64,000 bases of DNA from Rhodocyclaceae bacterium (GCA_023150275.1 JAKLLG010000004.1:178268-242267); one strand, 5' to 3'; counted from the stretch's first letter, positions 54,408 through 63,654 are shown. Numbers and translations are program-made. The notes: generated from the letters alone by a model not told the origin.

Positions 54408-54458
54408 AGCTCGCTAAAATGGAGGGGCTTAACCAACTACATAACGGAGCCCCACACC

Positions 54459-54962
54459 ATGAACACTCGCCTTGTTGCGCTTGCCCTGTTTGCGGCCCCC
54501 CTGAGTGCCAGTGCCGCCACGGTAAGTTGCCCGGATCTGGGCACGGTGGTTCGTGCCGGCAGTTGTCCGACCGAGGATGAGCTGCGCTTTACCTTCAACG
54601 GTTATTGCAGTGACAACGCGAGGCTGTACGGCAAAGGCACCGAGGTGTGCACCGACTACACGGCCTATCGCAAGATGAAGAATGTCGTACTGTGGGAGAG
54701 CCGCGACGGCGATTTTCAGGGCTATGTCTCGTGCGACCTTCCGGAAGCACAGATGCGGGCGCTGAAGCCGACCGGTATTGTCGCGAACAAGGAAATGACC
54801 GGGGAACGCGGCTCCAATCGCAGTATCAACCGCCTGATGTGCAGCTACGGCGAGGGGGTTGTTTTCAGCCGCCGTTCGCGTGATGAATGCCGTACCGGGT
54901 CGGCGGAGGCGTGCAGGACGGACCCGGCATCGTGCAAGGCGGAGTGCGGCAGCGAAAAATAG
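54459..54962 (+). CDS. Secreted Cys-rich protein of unknown function
   Basis: The 167-residue protein starts with a Sec signal (cleaved near SASA, residue 19). It has about ten Cys in the mature part, arranged in the mid region and the C-terminal CRTGSAEACRTDPASCKAEC stretch, so disulfides are expected. I do not recognise the family. It stands alone 51 bp after the M23 gene, and a large inverted repeat (55023-55098) lies beyond it. Confidence 0.75.
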   Translation: MNTRLVALALFAAPLSASAATVSCPDLGTVVRAGSCPTEDELRFTFNGYCSDNARLYGKGTEVCTDYTAYRKMKNVVLWESRDGDFQGYVSCDLPEAQMRALKPTGIVANKEMTGERGSNRSINRLMCSYGEGVVFSRRSRDECRTGSAEACRTDPASCKAECGSEK

Positions 54963-55022
54963 CGGGGGCGGTCAGGAATCTGCCACTGGCGCGCTTGAGC
55001 GCCTGAAATAACAACGCGGCGC

Positions 55023-55098
55023 CTAGTAGTCAGTCACGCAGATTCTGCTATGTTCGGCACGCCCCGCATCCACGCGAACCTGCGTGACTGACTACTAG
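55023..55098. repeat. Perfect 19-bp inverted repeat with 38-bp loop
   Basis: CTAGTAGTCAGTCACGCAG at 55023-55041 is repeated in exact inverse at 55080-55098. It sits between the ends of two converging genes. A CTAG sits at each outer end. There is no T-run on either side, so it looks more like a small mobile or MITE-like element, or a two-way transcription barrier, than a simple terminator. Confidence 0.85.
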
Positions 55099-55105
55099 CC
55101 ATGTG

Positions 55106-55507
55106 TCAATGGTGGCGGTAGTGGTCGTGGCGGTAACCCCCATGCGGATAGTGATGAGGGCGGTGCTTGTGGTGGCCCCATGCGTGGCCACGTCCCGGTT
55201 GTGGGTAGTAGTGGTGCTGAACGTGGTGTACCGGCACATAGCGCACCGGTGGTGCAGGCGAGTAGACGTGGTAGCCATGGGAGTGCGAGGGCTGCTGAGA
55301 TATCTGCTGGCCGACGACGGCGCCGACGACACCACCGACGCCGCTGCCGATGATGGCACCATTGCGGCCGCCCATCGAATCGCCGATCACGGCGCCGGCA
55401 ACGGCACCGATACCGCCGCCGACGGCAGTGCCGAACACATCGGCGCGCACAGCGGCCGACGCGAGCAGCATGAGCATTGCGAGAGGAATCAGTTTTAGGA
55501 GTTTCAT
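55106..55507 (-). CDS. Exported glycine-zipper protein with His-rich tail
   Basis: The 133-residue protein has a signal peptide (cleaved near VRA, residue 22). A glycine-zipper membrane-inserting segment (about 28-68, GGGIGAVAGAVIGDSMGG) follows, and the C-terminal tail of about 60 residues has over 20 His mixed with Tyr, Pro and Arg. The His-rich tail could bind Ni, Cu or Zn. Glycine-zipper proteins are common in the outer envelope. ATG 55507 was chosen for the signal peptide. The function is not known. Confidence 0.8.
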   Translation of the reverse strand: MKLLKLIPLAMLMLLASAAVRADVFGTAVGGGIGAVAGAVIGDSMGGRNGAIIGSGVGGVVGAVVGQQISQQPSHSHGYHVYSPAPPVRYVPVHHVQHHYYPQPGRGHAWGHHKHRPHHYPHGGYRHDHYRHH

Positions 55508-55609
55508 TGCGCTTGCCTGAGGGTTGTTGCGGTGAGGCGAAAGATACCGCTCTCCGCGACCCTTGCGGCGGCGCTGAAACAAAGGATTACAACTCGTTGC
55601 GCCAGGTCA

Positions 55610-56530
55610 TCAGAAGGCTTCGTCGTCGCGCAGGTAGCGCCATTTGCCCGGAGGCAATTCGCCGAGCCGCACCTGGCCGATGCGCACACGCTTGAGGCCG
55701 GTGACGCGCAGACCTACCAGCTCGCACATGCGGCGAATCTGGCGCTTGCGCCCCTCGCGCAGGATGAAGCGCAGCTGGTCGCTGTTCAGCCACTCGACCT
55801 TCGCCGGGCGCAGCGGCCTGCCATCGAGCTGCAACCCATGATTGAGCAGGGCGAGACCGTTGGCCATGATTTCGCCGCTGACGCGGACGAGGTATTCCTT
55901 TTCAATTTCCGAGTCGTCGCCGATCAGCTGGCGCGCGATGCGACCATCCTGGGTGAGCACGAGCAGGCCGGTGGAATCGATGTCGAGGCGGCCGGCGGGC
56001 GCCAGCCCCTTGAGGTGCGCGGGATTGAAAGGCGGGCCGCCGGCGTCGCGCCATTGCGAATCACGGCCGATCAGGACGACGGCGGGCTCGTAACCGGGTT
56101 CCGGCTGACCGGAGACGTAGCCAACCGGCTTGTGCAGCAGGATGGTGGCGCGCGCAGCCTGCTTGACGCGCGCCTCGGCCGCGAGGGTAATGACGGCATC
56201 GGGGCGGGTGCGCGTGCCGAGTTCGCTGACCCGCTCACCGTCTACGAAGACCCAGCCGCGCTCGATGTAGCTATCGGCTTCACGACGGGAGCAAAGGCCG
56301 CGTTCGGCCATCAGCTTGGAGATACGCACCTCGTCGCTCGATGGGGATGTAGATGCGGCGGCAGTCGCGGTAGGCGACTGCACCGGTGCCGCTGCCTGCC
56401 GGCTGTTGCGCAGCGGCTTCTGCGCACGCACCGGCGGCCGTACGCGCGGCGCGGCGGAAACGTCCCGGCGCGCCGTGAGCGTGCCGCCGAGAGGTTTACG
56501 TTGCGCAGGTTTTTTCGGGGTATCGCTCAA
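55610..56530 (-). CDS. rluF: 23S rRNA pseudouridine synthase, RluF/RluB type
   Basis: The 306-residue protein has a 65-residue basic, disordered lead. An S4 RNA-binding domain follows (about 68-115, [30 protein letters not shown]). The pseudouridine synthase domain has the catalytic Asp in [15 protein letters not shown] (about 200). The C-terminal segment ending YLRDDEAF and the motif [10 protein letters not shown] resemble RluF, which modifies 23S rRNA at position 2604, though RluB/RluE cannot be excluded. The gene ends one base before the FKBP gene's stop region, on the same strand. Confidence 0.85.
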   Translation of the reverse strand: MSDTPKKPAQRKPLGGTLTARRDVSAAPRVRPPVRAQKPLRNSRQAAAPVQSPTATAAASTSPSSDEVRISKLMAERGLCSRREADSYIERGWVFVDGERVSELGTRTRPDAVITLAAEARVKQAARATILLHKPVGYVSGQPEPGYEPAVVLIGRDSQWRDAGGPPFNPAHLKGLAPAGRLDIDSTGLLVLTQDGRIARQLIGDDSEIEKEYLVRVSGEIMANGLALLNHGLQLDGRPLRPAKVEWLNSDQLRFILREGRKRQIRRMCELVGLRVTGLKRVRIGQVRLGELPPGKWRYLRDDEAF

Positions 56531-56531
56531 C

Positions 56532-56879
56532 TCAGTCCTTGACGTCGATCAGCGTCACGTTGAACACCAGCGTCGCATTCGGCGGGATGACGCCACCGGC
56601 ACCACGTTCGCCGTAGCCGAGCTCCGGCGGGATCGTCAGCTTGCGCGTGCCGCCGACACGCATGCCCTGCACGCCTTCGTCCCAACCGGGGATGACGTAG
56701 CGCTGGGCAAGCGGAAAGACGAAGGGGTCGTTGCGATCGTGACTGGAATCGAACTTGGTGCCGTCGGTCAGCCAGCCGGTGTAGTGAACGACGACGAGCT
56801 TGCCCGGGTTGGCCTCGGCGCCGGTGCCCAGGACGAGTTCCTCGATAACGAGGCCGCTGGGAGTGGTGGTGACGGACAT
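56532..56879 (-). CDS. FKBP-type peptidyl-prolyl isomerase
   Basis: The 115-residue protein is a single FKBP domain with all canonical segments: [18 protein letters not shown], the [18 protein letters not shown] stretch, and [24 protein letters not shown]. No signal peptide is present, so it is cytoplasmic. AAAGGAGA precedes the ATG at 56879. It is divergent from the LivK-like gene and followed closely by the rRNA pseudouridine synthase gene. Confidence 0.95.
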   Translation of the reverse strand: MSVTTTPSGLVIEELVLGTGAEANPGKLVVVHYTGWLTDGTKFDSSHDRNDPFVFPLAQRYVIPGWDEGVQGMRVGGTRKLTIPPELGYGERGAGGVIPPNATLVFNVTLIDVKD

Positions 56880-57034
56880 GAGGTGTCTCCTTTGAAGAAA
56901 GGTGTGCAGTGTAGCCGAGGGCGGGGAGACGGTCCAAGGAGGGGGGAGCTGGCGGGGACACCAGCAGGGGCTACCCAATCGGCTGCCGTTACCATAGAAT
57001 CAGGTTATCTGACAACAAATAGCCGGAGACAAGC

Positions 57035-58237
57035 ATGAAGCGTTTGCGCAGCACACTGACGGTGGCGTTCGCCACCTTCGTTCTTACTGGCGTGGCAGTC
57101 GCCGCGGACAACACCATCCGCATCGGCGTTTTCTGCCCGTTCACCGGGGGCTCCGCAGACATGGGCGTCTCGGCGCGCAACGGCATTCGCCTTGCGATCG
57201 AGGAAATCAACGACATGGCGGGCGGGGTCAATGGGCGCAAGATCGAGCTTGTCGAGCGCGACGATCTGGCCAACCCGGATCATGCCAAGAAGGTGGTCGA
57301 GGAACTGATTCAGAAGGACAAGGTGGTTGCGGCGCTGGGCGTCTGCAACACCGGGGTGGGTCTGGCTACGATCGAACAGTTCCAGAACGCCAAGGTGCCG
57401 CTGATCGTGCCCGTATCTACGGGAACGCCGCTGACCAAGAAATTTGCCGGCGCACCGGAAAACTGGATCTTCCGGGTCTCGCCGCGCGATGAAATCCAGG
57501 CGCCGTTCATCGTTGCCGATGCGTTGAAACGCGGCTTCCGCAAGATCGCGTTGTTCGCCGACACGACGGGCTATGGCGAGGCCGGCAAGAACGACGTGGA
57601 GAAGGCGCTCGCCGAGGCTGGGCTGAAGCCGGTGTCGGTACAGCGCTTCGCGGTGGGCGTGAAGGATCTGTCGGAACAGGTGAAGGCCGCTCGCGATGCG
57701 GGCGCCGACGTAGTGATCAGTTACACGGTTGGCCCGGAAGCCGCCGTGCTGGCGAAGAGCATTCAGGGGCTGAAGTGGAATGTGCAGTTGATGGGTAGCT
57801 GGCCGCTATCGTGGCGCAACTTCATCGACGCGGCCGGCGGCGCCGGCGAAGGCGCGCTGGTCGCGGTGAGCTTCCTGCAGCAGGCGAGCTTCCAGCGCCG
57901 CAACGCGTTCATCACGGCTTATCAGCAGAAATTCAACTCGGCGATCATTCCGTCACCGATGGCCGCGGCACAGGGCTACGACGCAGCCCTGCTCCTCTTC
58001 TACGCGCTCCATCAGGCACAAAGCAACGATCCGGCGAAGATCAAGGCCGCGCTGGAAAATCTCAACCGGCAGGTGGCGGGCGTCATCACGACTTACGACA
58101 AGCCTTTCTCGAAGACCGACCACGACGCGCTGACCGGCAACATGCTGGTGATGGGCGTGGTGCGCAAGGGGGTGGTCGAATATGCGTACAAGGAAGATGC
58201 ACAGCGCGGTTTCCTGGTGCAACGCAAGACACAGTAA
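57035..58237 (+). CDS. Branched-chain amino-acid-type ABC substrate-binding protein
   Basis: The 400-residue protein has a signal peptide (cleaved at VAVAA-DN, near residue 24). The mature part is a Leu/Ile/Val-binding-type periplasmic protein with TIRIGVFCPFTGGSADMG, GVCNTGVGLATIEQF and DTTGYGEAG features. No transporter genes are adjacent, so it may serve a distant permease or act as a sensor partner. The ligand is unknown; many such proteins bind aromatic or amide compounds. A strong hairpin follows the gene at 58252-58282. Confidence 0.88.
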   Translation: MKRLRSTLTVAFATFVLTGVAVAADNTIRIGVFCPFTGGSADMGVSARNGIRLAIEEINDMAGGVNGRKIELVERDDLANPDHAKKVVEELIQKDKVVAALGVCNTGVGLATIEQFQNAKVPLIVPVSTGTPLTKKFAGAPENWIFRVSPRDEIQAPFIVADALKRGFRKIALFADTTGYGEAGKNDVEKALAEAGLKPVSVQRFAVGVKDLSEQVKAARDAGADVVISYTVGPEAAVLAKSIQGLKWNVQLMGSWPLSWRNFIDAAGGAGEGALVAVSFLQQASFQRRNAFITAYQQKFNSAIIPSPMAAAQGYDAALLLFYALHQAQSNDPAKIKAALENLNRQVAGVITTYDKPFSKTDHDALTGNMLVMGVVRKGVVEYAYKEDAQRGFLVQRKTQ

Positions 58238-58251
58238 TCAGCGGATGTGAT

Positions 58252-58282
58252 CCGAAGCGGGTGCCCGAGGCGCCCGCTTCGG
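58252..58282 (+). terminator. Hairpin after the LivK-like gene
   Basis: CCGAAGCGGG pairs perfectly with CCCGCTTCGG around an 11-base loop, 15 bp after the stop. No long T-run follows, so termination would be weak or factor-aided. Confidence 0.5.
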
Positions 58283-58317
58283 CTAAACTTGGAACATTGG
58301 ATTGAGGGGTGTGTTCC

Positions 58318-59418
58318 ATGGATGTCCGTTCCCTGATCTCGCCGGTCGTCGAGGATGAAGAGTCGCTGCAGACTTTCTTCGATGCGTTGATCGATCATGT
58401 TCTGACGATCGAGCGCGACGTATCCCGGCTGAAGGACGTGCCCGGTGACCGCGAGGTCATCGCCGACCTGTTCCGCGCCATGCACAACATCAAGGGCGAT
58501 GCGTCGCTGTGCAAGCTCGAATTTGCAGTGGCCATCGCCCATCCGATCGAGGGTTTGCTGTCACGCCTGCGGGCAGGAGAAGTCGCGTTTTCCGACCTGA
58601 CCGCCGAGGCGATCCTGCTGGCAACCGATCGCCTCGAACTGGCGACCGATGCCCTGATCACGAAGCGTCCGCTGGAAGGGCTGCGCCTCCTGCCATTGGT
58701 GCAGGGGCTGGAGAAGATGTCGCGCGCGATGCCGGAGGGGATCGATGCGGCGGCGGCCGGGCTGATCGAATCGGTGACCGGCTTCAAGGCGGCGGCAACA
58801 CCGGTACTTCCCAATAGCAAGGCGCTTGGCCATACCCGCAAGAATCTGCAGGTTGCCGACGATCTGCGTTTCTTCCGGGCGATCGCACTGCAGTCGGAAG
58901 CTCGCTCGCCGATGTTCAAGGGGCGAACCAACCGCATCCTCCGCTTGGCGCTGGAGACGAATCAGGCGGGCGGCAAGCGGGTCGATCCGGTGCAGCTGGA
59001 GGCAGCTGTCTATTTGCACGATGTTGGCATGATGCTGCTGCCGGAATCAATCTGGCTCAAGGTCGGCCGCATGAACGATGAGGAAAAGGTCGCCTTGCGC
59101 AGCCATCCGGGCTACGCCGCCGGTCTGGTACAGCGGATGGACGGCTGGGAGGAAGCGGCGCGCATGATCGCCCAGCACCACGAGATGCCCGATGGCGGCG
59201 GCTATCCGGAAGGCCTGCGCGGCACCGAGATATGCGACGGCGCAAAGATTCTCGCCATCGTTGACGCGTTCGAGGCGGTGATGCTCAAGCACATCCATCG
59301 CGGCAAGAACCGGTCGGTGCTGCGCGCGATTGCCGAGATCAACGCCTGCGACAACCAGTTCGCACCGGAGTGGATCATTCCTTTCAACAGCGTGATCCGA
59401 CGCACGATCGAGGGCTGA
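58318..59418 (+). CDS. Hpt plus HD-GYP-type signalling protein
   Basis: The 366-residue protein begins with a histidine phosphotransfer domain (His about 54 in RAMHNIKGDA). An HD-GYP-type phosphodiesterase domain follows (about 190-350): HD at about 234 in YLHDVGMM, HHE near 286 and DGGGYPEGL near 296. Most metal ligands are in place. The usual Lys of HDIGK is replaced by Met (HDVGM), which could lower or change activity. Cyclic-di-GMP hydrolysis controlled by phosphorelay is the inferred role. GAGGGG precedes the ATG. Confidence 0.82.
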   Translation: MDVRSLISPVVEDEESLQTFFDALIDHVLTIERDVSRLKDVPGDREVIADLFRAMHNIKGDASLCKLEFAVAIAHPIEGLLSRLRAGEVAFSDLTAEAILLATDRLELATDALITKRPLEGLRLLPLVQGLEKMSRAMPEGIDAAAAGLIESVTGFKAAATPVLPNSKALGHTRKNLQVADDLRFFRAIALQSEARSPMFKGRTNRILRLALETNQAGGKRVDPVQLEAAVYLHDVGMMLLPESIWLKVGRMNDEEKVALRSHPGYAAGLVQRMDGWEEAARMIAQHHEMPDGGGYPEGLRGTEICDGAKILAIVDAFEAVMLKHIHRGKNRSVLRAIAEINACDNQFAPEWIIPFNSVIRRTIEG

Positions 59419-59427
59419 AATCGTTTG

Positions 59428-60201
59428 ATGGAAGCTGATCTCGGGCGACGCTTTGGCGGCGTCGGCAGGCTTTACGGCGCCGCGGCGCAGGAGATTTTCG
59501 CGAAGTCGCGGGTGGCAGTCGTCGGCATTGGCGGCGTAGGGTCGTGGACAGCGGAGGCGCTCGCCCGCTGTGGCGTTGGCGCAATCACGCTGATCGATCT
59601 CGACAACGTCGCCGAATCGAACACGAACCGGCAGATTCACGCGCTCGAAGACACCTTCGGGATGGCCAAGGTCAGCGCGATGGCGCTGCGCATCCGTGCC
59701 ATCAATCCTGCCTGTGCGATCACCGAGGTGGAAGAGTTCATCGAGCCCGGCAACGCTGCCAGCATGCTCGCCGGCGCTTTCGACGTGATTGTCGATGCAA
59801 TCGATCAGGTGCGCGCCAAGGTAGCGATGGTTGCGTGGTGCCGGGATGCCGGCGTTCCGCTGGTCGTGGCCGGAGGCGCGGGTGGCAAGCTTGATCCGAC
59901 ACGCATTCGCATCAGCGATCTGTCGCGCACCGAGCAGGATCCATTGCTTGCCCGGGTGCGCTCGCAGTTGCGCAAGGAGCATGGCTTCCCGCGGGATCCG
60001 AAACGCAAGTTCGGCGTGACCGCGGTGTTTTCCGATGAACCGCTGCGCCAGACGGCGAATGCAGCGGCCTGCCAGAGCGACGTTGCGCCATCGGGGCTGA
60101 ACTGCGCCGGTTACGGCTCCTCGGTGTGCGTGACGGCGACAGTTGGCTTTGTCGCTGCTTCGGCGGCGTTGACCCTGCTGATGGAGAAGAATGATGGCTA
60201 A
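59428..60201 (+). CDS. tcdA: tRNA threonylcarbamoyladenosine dehydratase
   Basis: TcdA (CsdL) forms the cyclic version of t6A at position 37 of tRNAs that read ANN codons. The 257-residue protein is E1-like, with the nucleotide motif GIGGVGSW near 33, NTNRQIHAL, and a conserved Cys region near SDVAPSGLNCAGYGS. It starts at the ATG at 59428 nine bases after the previous stop and overlaps corA by about 11 bases, so the three genes form an operon. Confidence 0.93.
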   Translation: MEADLGRRFGGVGRLYGAAAQEIFAKSRVAVVGIGGVGSWTAEALARCGVGAITLIDLDNVAESNTNRQIHALEDTFGMAKVSAMALRIRAINPACAITEVEEFIEPGNAASMLAGAFDVIVDAIDQVRAKVAMVAWCRDAGVPLVVAGGAGGKLDPTRIRISDLSRTEQDPLLARVRSQLRKEHGFPRDPKRKFGVTAVFSDEPLRQTANAAACQSDVAPSGLNCAGYGSSVCVTATVGFVAASAALTLLMEKNDG

Positions 60202-61261
60202 CGGTCGCAAGCGTCGCTCGCAGAAAAGCGGGCTGCCACCCGGTGCCCTGGTGCATATCGGCGAGATCAAGACCGAGGCCACGGCCCTGCTTCTGACACG
60301 CATCGGCAACAACAGCATCGAGGAAAGGGAACTGAGCTCCATGGCCGACCTCCCTCCGGAGGATGCGGATTTCCCGGTGTGCTGGCTCAACGTCTATGGC
60401 GTCCATGACGCGGCGATGATGGCCGAAATTGGAAAGCACTTCGGCCTGCATCCGCTGGTGATCGAAGATATTCTGGCGACCGACCAGCGGCCAAAGGTCG
60501 ATGCCTTCGACAGCTATCTCTATATCGTCGGCCGGATATACGACAGCAGTCGCACGCGGAACGACTTGGCGCTTGATCAGGTCAGCCTGATCATCGGGCG
60601 GGATTTTGTGCTTACCTTCCAGGAACGCCGCAGCGGCACCTTCGAGCCGATTCGGCAGCGATTGCGCGTGGACAGGAACCTGCTCCGGCACCAGGCCAGC
60701 GATTATCTGGCGTATTCGCTTCTTGATGCGATCGTCGACGGGTATTTCAGCGCAATCGAACGCCTTGGCGACAAATGCGAAGCGCTTGAGGAAGAAATAC
60801 TCGGTCGGCCGCGCAAGAATGCGTTGCAGAAGACACATGCATTGAAGCGGGAGTTGTCGCTGCTGCGCCGGACAATCTGGCCGATGCGCGAGCTGATCGG
60901 CTCGTTGCAACGCAATCATGCGAGCTTTTTCTCGGAAGAGACGCGGCTCTACCTGCGCGACATCTATGATCACGCGGTCCATTTACTGGAACAACTGGAA
61001 GACTTGCGCGAACTGCTGACCGGGCTGCTCGATATCTACCTCAGCAGTGTCAGCAATCGCGTCAACCTTGAGGTGCGAACGCTGACGCTGCTGACGACGG
61101 TATTCATGCCGGCGGCGCTGGTAGCCGGAATTTTCGGGATGAACTTCCGCAGCATGCCGCTACTCGACCAGCCTGATGGATTCTGGACTGCGTTATCGAT
61201 CATGGCAGGGGTTGCCGTGCTGCTCTTTGCAGTCTTCTGGTCGCGAAAGCTATTTCGCTGA
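60191..61261 (+). CDS. corA: CorA-type magnesium/divalent-cation channel
   Basis: The 356-residue protein has a large N-terminal cytoplasmic domain and a long stalk helix. Two C-terminal membrane helices (about 295-315 and 328-350) enclose the GMNF motif near 316. These are the hallmarks of pentameric CorA channels that import Mg2+. A second in-frame ATG at 60194 is equally possible; a GGAG at 60183 fits slightly better to that one. It overlaps the end of tcdA and, at its 3' end, 12 bases of the convergent MBL-fold gene. Confidence 0.93.
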   Translation: MMANGRKRRSQKSGLPPGALVHIGEIKTEATALLLTRIGNNSIEERELSSMADLPPEDADFPVCWLNVYGVHDAAMMAEIGKHFGLHPLVIEDILATDQRPKVDAFDSYLYIVGRIYDSSRTRNDLALDQVSLIIGRDFVLTFQERRSGTFEPIRQRLRVDRNLLRHQASDYLAYSLLDAIVDGYFSAIERLGDKCEALEEEILGRPRKNALQKTHALKRELSLLRRTIWPMRELIGSLQRNHASFFSEETRLYLRDIYDHAVHLLEQLEDLRELLTGLLDIYLSSVSNRVNLEVRTLTLLTTVFMPAALVAGIFGMNFRSMPLLDQPDGFWTALSIMAGVAVLLFAVFWSRKLFR

Positions 61262-62200
61262 GGCATCCAGCCAGACATCGAGTCCTTGTGCATTGAGCTC
61301 GATATCGGTTTCCCAGAGTTTGAGTACCTCCCCCGGGCCAAGGGTGCAGCCAAAGTGCTTGGCTTCGTTGACCAGCAGGTGCGCGACGTTGGCGCGAATG
61401 CGTGCGTGGCGATCAGGGCCCGGGCGTCTTTCGCGTTCAGCGATCGCAACATGCGCATCGACCAGTCGGTGCAAGTCGGACGCACAGCGCTCGATATCGC
61501 GCAGTTCGCTGAAATGCGTCAGATACATGGCGCGCGGCGAATACGACATGAGCAGATCGATGGACGCGTGCATCGCGACAGGGTCGAACTGTACGGGTGT
61601 TGTGGTAGGAAAGACGAACTGGCGGCCATCGACATCCATTTCGCGATAGGAAAGGCCAAATGTATCGCCGGTAAAGATGGCATTGCTGCCGCGATCGACG
61701 ATGCAAATGTGATGTCGCGCGTGCCCTGGCGTATCGAGGCACAGCAGCTGGCGACCGGCAAGGTCGATGCACGTTTCGTGCGACGCCTCGACGATGCGCG
61801 AAGCCTCGACGGGAATGATTTCGCCGTACATGCGGCGAACCTCGGACGGTCCATATACGGCAGTGGCACCAGCAACGAGTTTGGCCGGATCCGCCATGTG
61901 GCGGGCGCCGCGCGGGTGCACAACCAGTCGCGCCGCCGGGAAGGCGCGCATCATCGCGCCAGCACCGCCAGCATGATCGAGGTGTACGTGCGTAAGGATG
62001 ACGTAGTCGACGCTTTCGGGACCGAGATCCATCGCTTCCAGTGCCTGCACGACGCGCGGGAGCGAATCATTGGTGCCAGTGTCTACAATCGCTACGCGGC
62101 CATCCTCGACGACGAAATGAATCGCCGCATGCAGATGGCGCACGTATCCGGAGTCGATTGCACTGACTCCGTGCGCGTAATGAAAAATCTGTGACGTCAT
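61250..62200 (-). CDS. Metallo-beta-lactamase-fold hydrolase
   Basis: The 316-residue protein has the MBL zinc motif THVHLDHAGG (about 72) and the later His and Asp ligands in LDTPGHARHH and FTGDTFG. It belongs to the broad glyoxalase II-like group, and no substrate can be named from sequence. The C-terminal third is helical, as in several bacterial members. Its last codons overlap the convergent corA gene. It is divergent from the alpha/beta hydrolase. Confidence 0.88.
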   Translation of the reverse strand: MTSQIFHYAHGVSAIDSGYVRHLHAAIHFVVEDGRVAIVDTGTNDSLPRVVQALEAMDLGPESVDYVILTHVHLDHAGGAGAMMRAFPAARLVVHPRGARHMADPAKLVAGATAVYGPSEVRRMYGEIIPVEASRIVEASHETCIDLAGRQLLCLDTPGHARHHICIVDRGSNAIFTGDTFGLSYREMDVDGRQFVFPTTTPVQFDPVAMHASIDLLMSYSPRAMYLTHFSELRDIERCASDLHRLVDAHVAIAERERRPGPDRHARIRANVAHLLVNEAKHFGCTLGPGEVLKLWETDIELNAQGLDVWLDASAK

Positions 62201-62299
62201 GTTACTCCTCGTGCGAGGGTGCGATTATAGTTGCTCTTGAGCATCGCTTGTGACACGCTGCGCGCTTTCCGCAATGCGCAATTTGTATCAGTTCCCGAG

Positions 62300-63154
62300 A
62301 TGGATTTTTTTGTAGCCGACGACGGCGAACGCATCCACTACAAGGTGAGCGGCGAGGGCTCGCCGATCGTCATGCTGCATGGCTGGACGTCCAGCCATCA
62401 GGAGTGGTTTCCCTTTCTGGCAGCCTTGCAAAGACACCACCGGGTGATCCGCTGGGATGCGCGCGGGCATGGCGGTCATCGTTTGCTGACGACGAATGTG
62501 CCCACCGTCACTCGCATGGCTGCGGATTTGGCCCAATTGTTGGCCCATTGCCAACTTGAAGATGTGTGCGCGGTCGGCCACTCGATGGGGGCGCTGACGT
62601 TGTGGCAATACATCCGGGATTTCGGCGGCAAGGGGCTCGCACGCATTTGCCTGATCGACCAATCGCCGCGTCTGGTCACCGACGAGTCATGGCAGCATGG
62701 AATATATGGGGATTTCAACCGGGAGCGGGCCGATTCATTCCTGCGCGATCTCGATGCCGACTTCGCGGAATCGGTGCTTCGACTGGGGGCATTCGGCCTC
62801 AATCAGCGCGCCAGAGCGAAGTATCAGGAAAACGCTGCCGGTTGGGAAAAATCGCGCGCGGCCTTGCGCACGCTCGACGCCAGACCACTTATCGCCTGCT
62901 GGCAGAGTCTAACCGAGGCGGACTACCGCGATGTGCTCACGCAGATTGATGTTCCCGCGCTACTGATTTATGGCGGCGAAAGCAATTTTTATCATGACGA
63001 TACAGCCCACTACGTACGAAGCCGCATCGCAGGAGCGGTACTACACATCTACGAGGGAACCGATCATTCCCCACATCAATGGCAGCGGGAACGTTTCACC
63101 CGCGAGCTGCTGGAGTTTGCCGCTCAGCCTGCGAGTACATCAGCGAACTGCTGA
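62300..63154 (+). CDS. Alpha/beta hydrolase
   Basis: The 284-residue protein shows the oxyanion-region motif LHGWTSS, the nucleophile Ser in VGHSMGALT (about 95) and the catalytic His in GTDHSPHQW near the C-terminus. The acid is probably the Asp or Glu after LLIYGGES. The substrate is unknown; esterase or C-C hydrolase activity is equally possible. ATG 62300 was preferred to a TTG 69 bp upstream, but no good ribosome site is seen for either. It overlaps msrA by 31 bases in convergent orientation. Confidence 0.82.
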   Translation: MDFFVADDGERIHYKVSGEGSPIVMLHGWTSSHQEWFPFLAALQRHHRVIRWDARGHGGHRLLTTNVPTVTRMAADLAQLLAHCQLEDVCAVGHSMGALTLWQYIRDFGGKGLARICLIDQSPRLVTDESWQHGIYGDFNRERADSFLRDLDADFAESVLRLGAFGLNQRARAKYQENAAGWEKSRAALRTLDARPLIACWQSLTEADYRDVLTQIDVPALLIYGGESNFYHDDTAHYVRSRIAGAVLHIYEGTDHSPHQWQRERFTRELLEFAAQPASTSANC

Positions 63155-63654
63155 CGGAGATGCATCACCTTCGGGGCAATGACGGCAGCGCAATAGGGCT
63201 TGGCCGGATGCCGAGCGAAGTAATCCTGATGGTAGCCCTCTGCCGGGTAGAAGGGCTGATTGTCGCTTAGCTCGGTAACGATGGGGGCCGACCAAACAGC
63301 AGCAGCGGTAAGGTTTTCGATGGTTTGCCTGGCCATGGATTTCTGCTCTTCGTCCTGACAGAAGATGATCGAGCGATACTGGCTTCCGATGTCATGCCCC
63401 TGCCGATCGATGGTCGTCGGGTCGTGGCATGCGAAGAAAATCTCAAGCAACTGCGCGTAGCTGATCGCGGCGGGGTCGTACTCGATGCGAACAACCTCGG
63501 CATGGCCGCTCACGCCACTGCATACATACTCATAGCTCGGATCGGGACGACTGCCTCCGGCATAACCGCAAGTCAGATTGTTCACGCCACGCAGACGACG
63601 AAAGACTGCGTCGAGGCACCAGAAGCAGCCGCCACCCAACACTGCCGTTTGCAT
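63124..63654 (-). CDS. msrA: Peptide methionine sulfoxide reductase MsrA
   Basis: MsrA repairs the S-form of methionine sulfoxide. The 176-residue protein has the catalytic GGCFWC motif at residues 8-13 (Cys10), then GYAGG and YCSGVSGHAEV-like segments, and YHQDYF near 150, all typical. No signal peptide is seen. AAGGA precedes the ATG at 63654. It converges on the alpha/beta hydrolase gene, and their ends overlap. Confidence 0.95.
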   Translation of the reverse strand: MQTAVLGGGCFWCLDAVFRRLRGVNNLTCGYAGGSRPDPSYEYVCSGVSGHAEVVRIEYDPAAISYAQLLEIFFACHDPTTIDRQGHDIGSQYRSIIFCQDEEQKSMARQTIENLTAAAVWSAPIVTELSDNQPFYPAEGYHQDYFARHPAKPYCAAVIAPKVMHLRQQFADVLAG

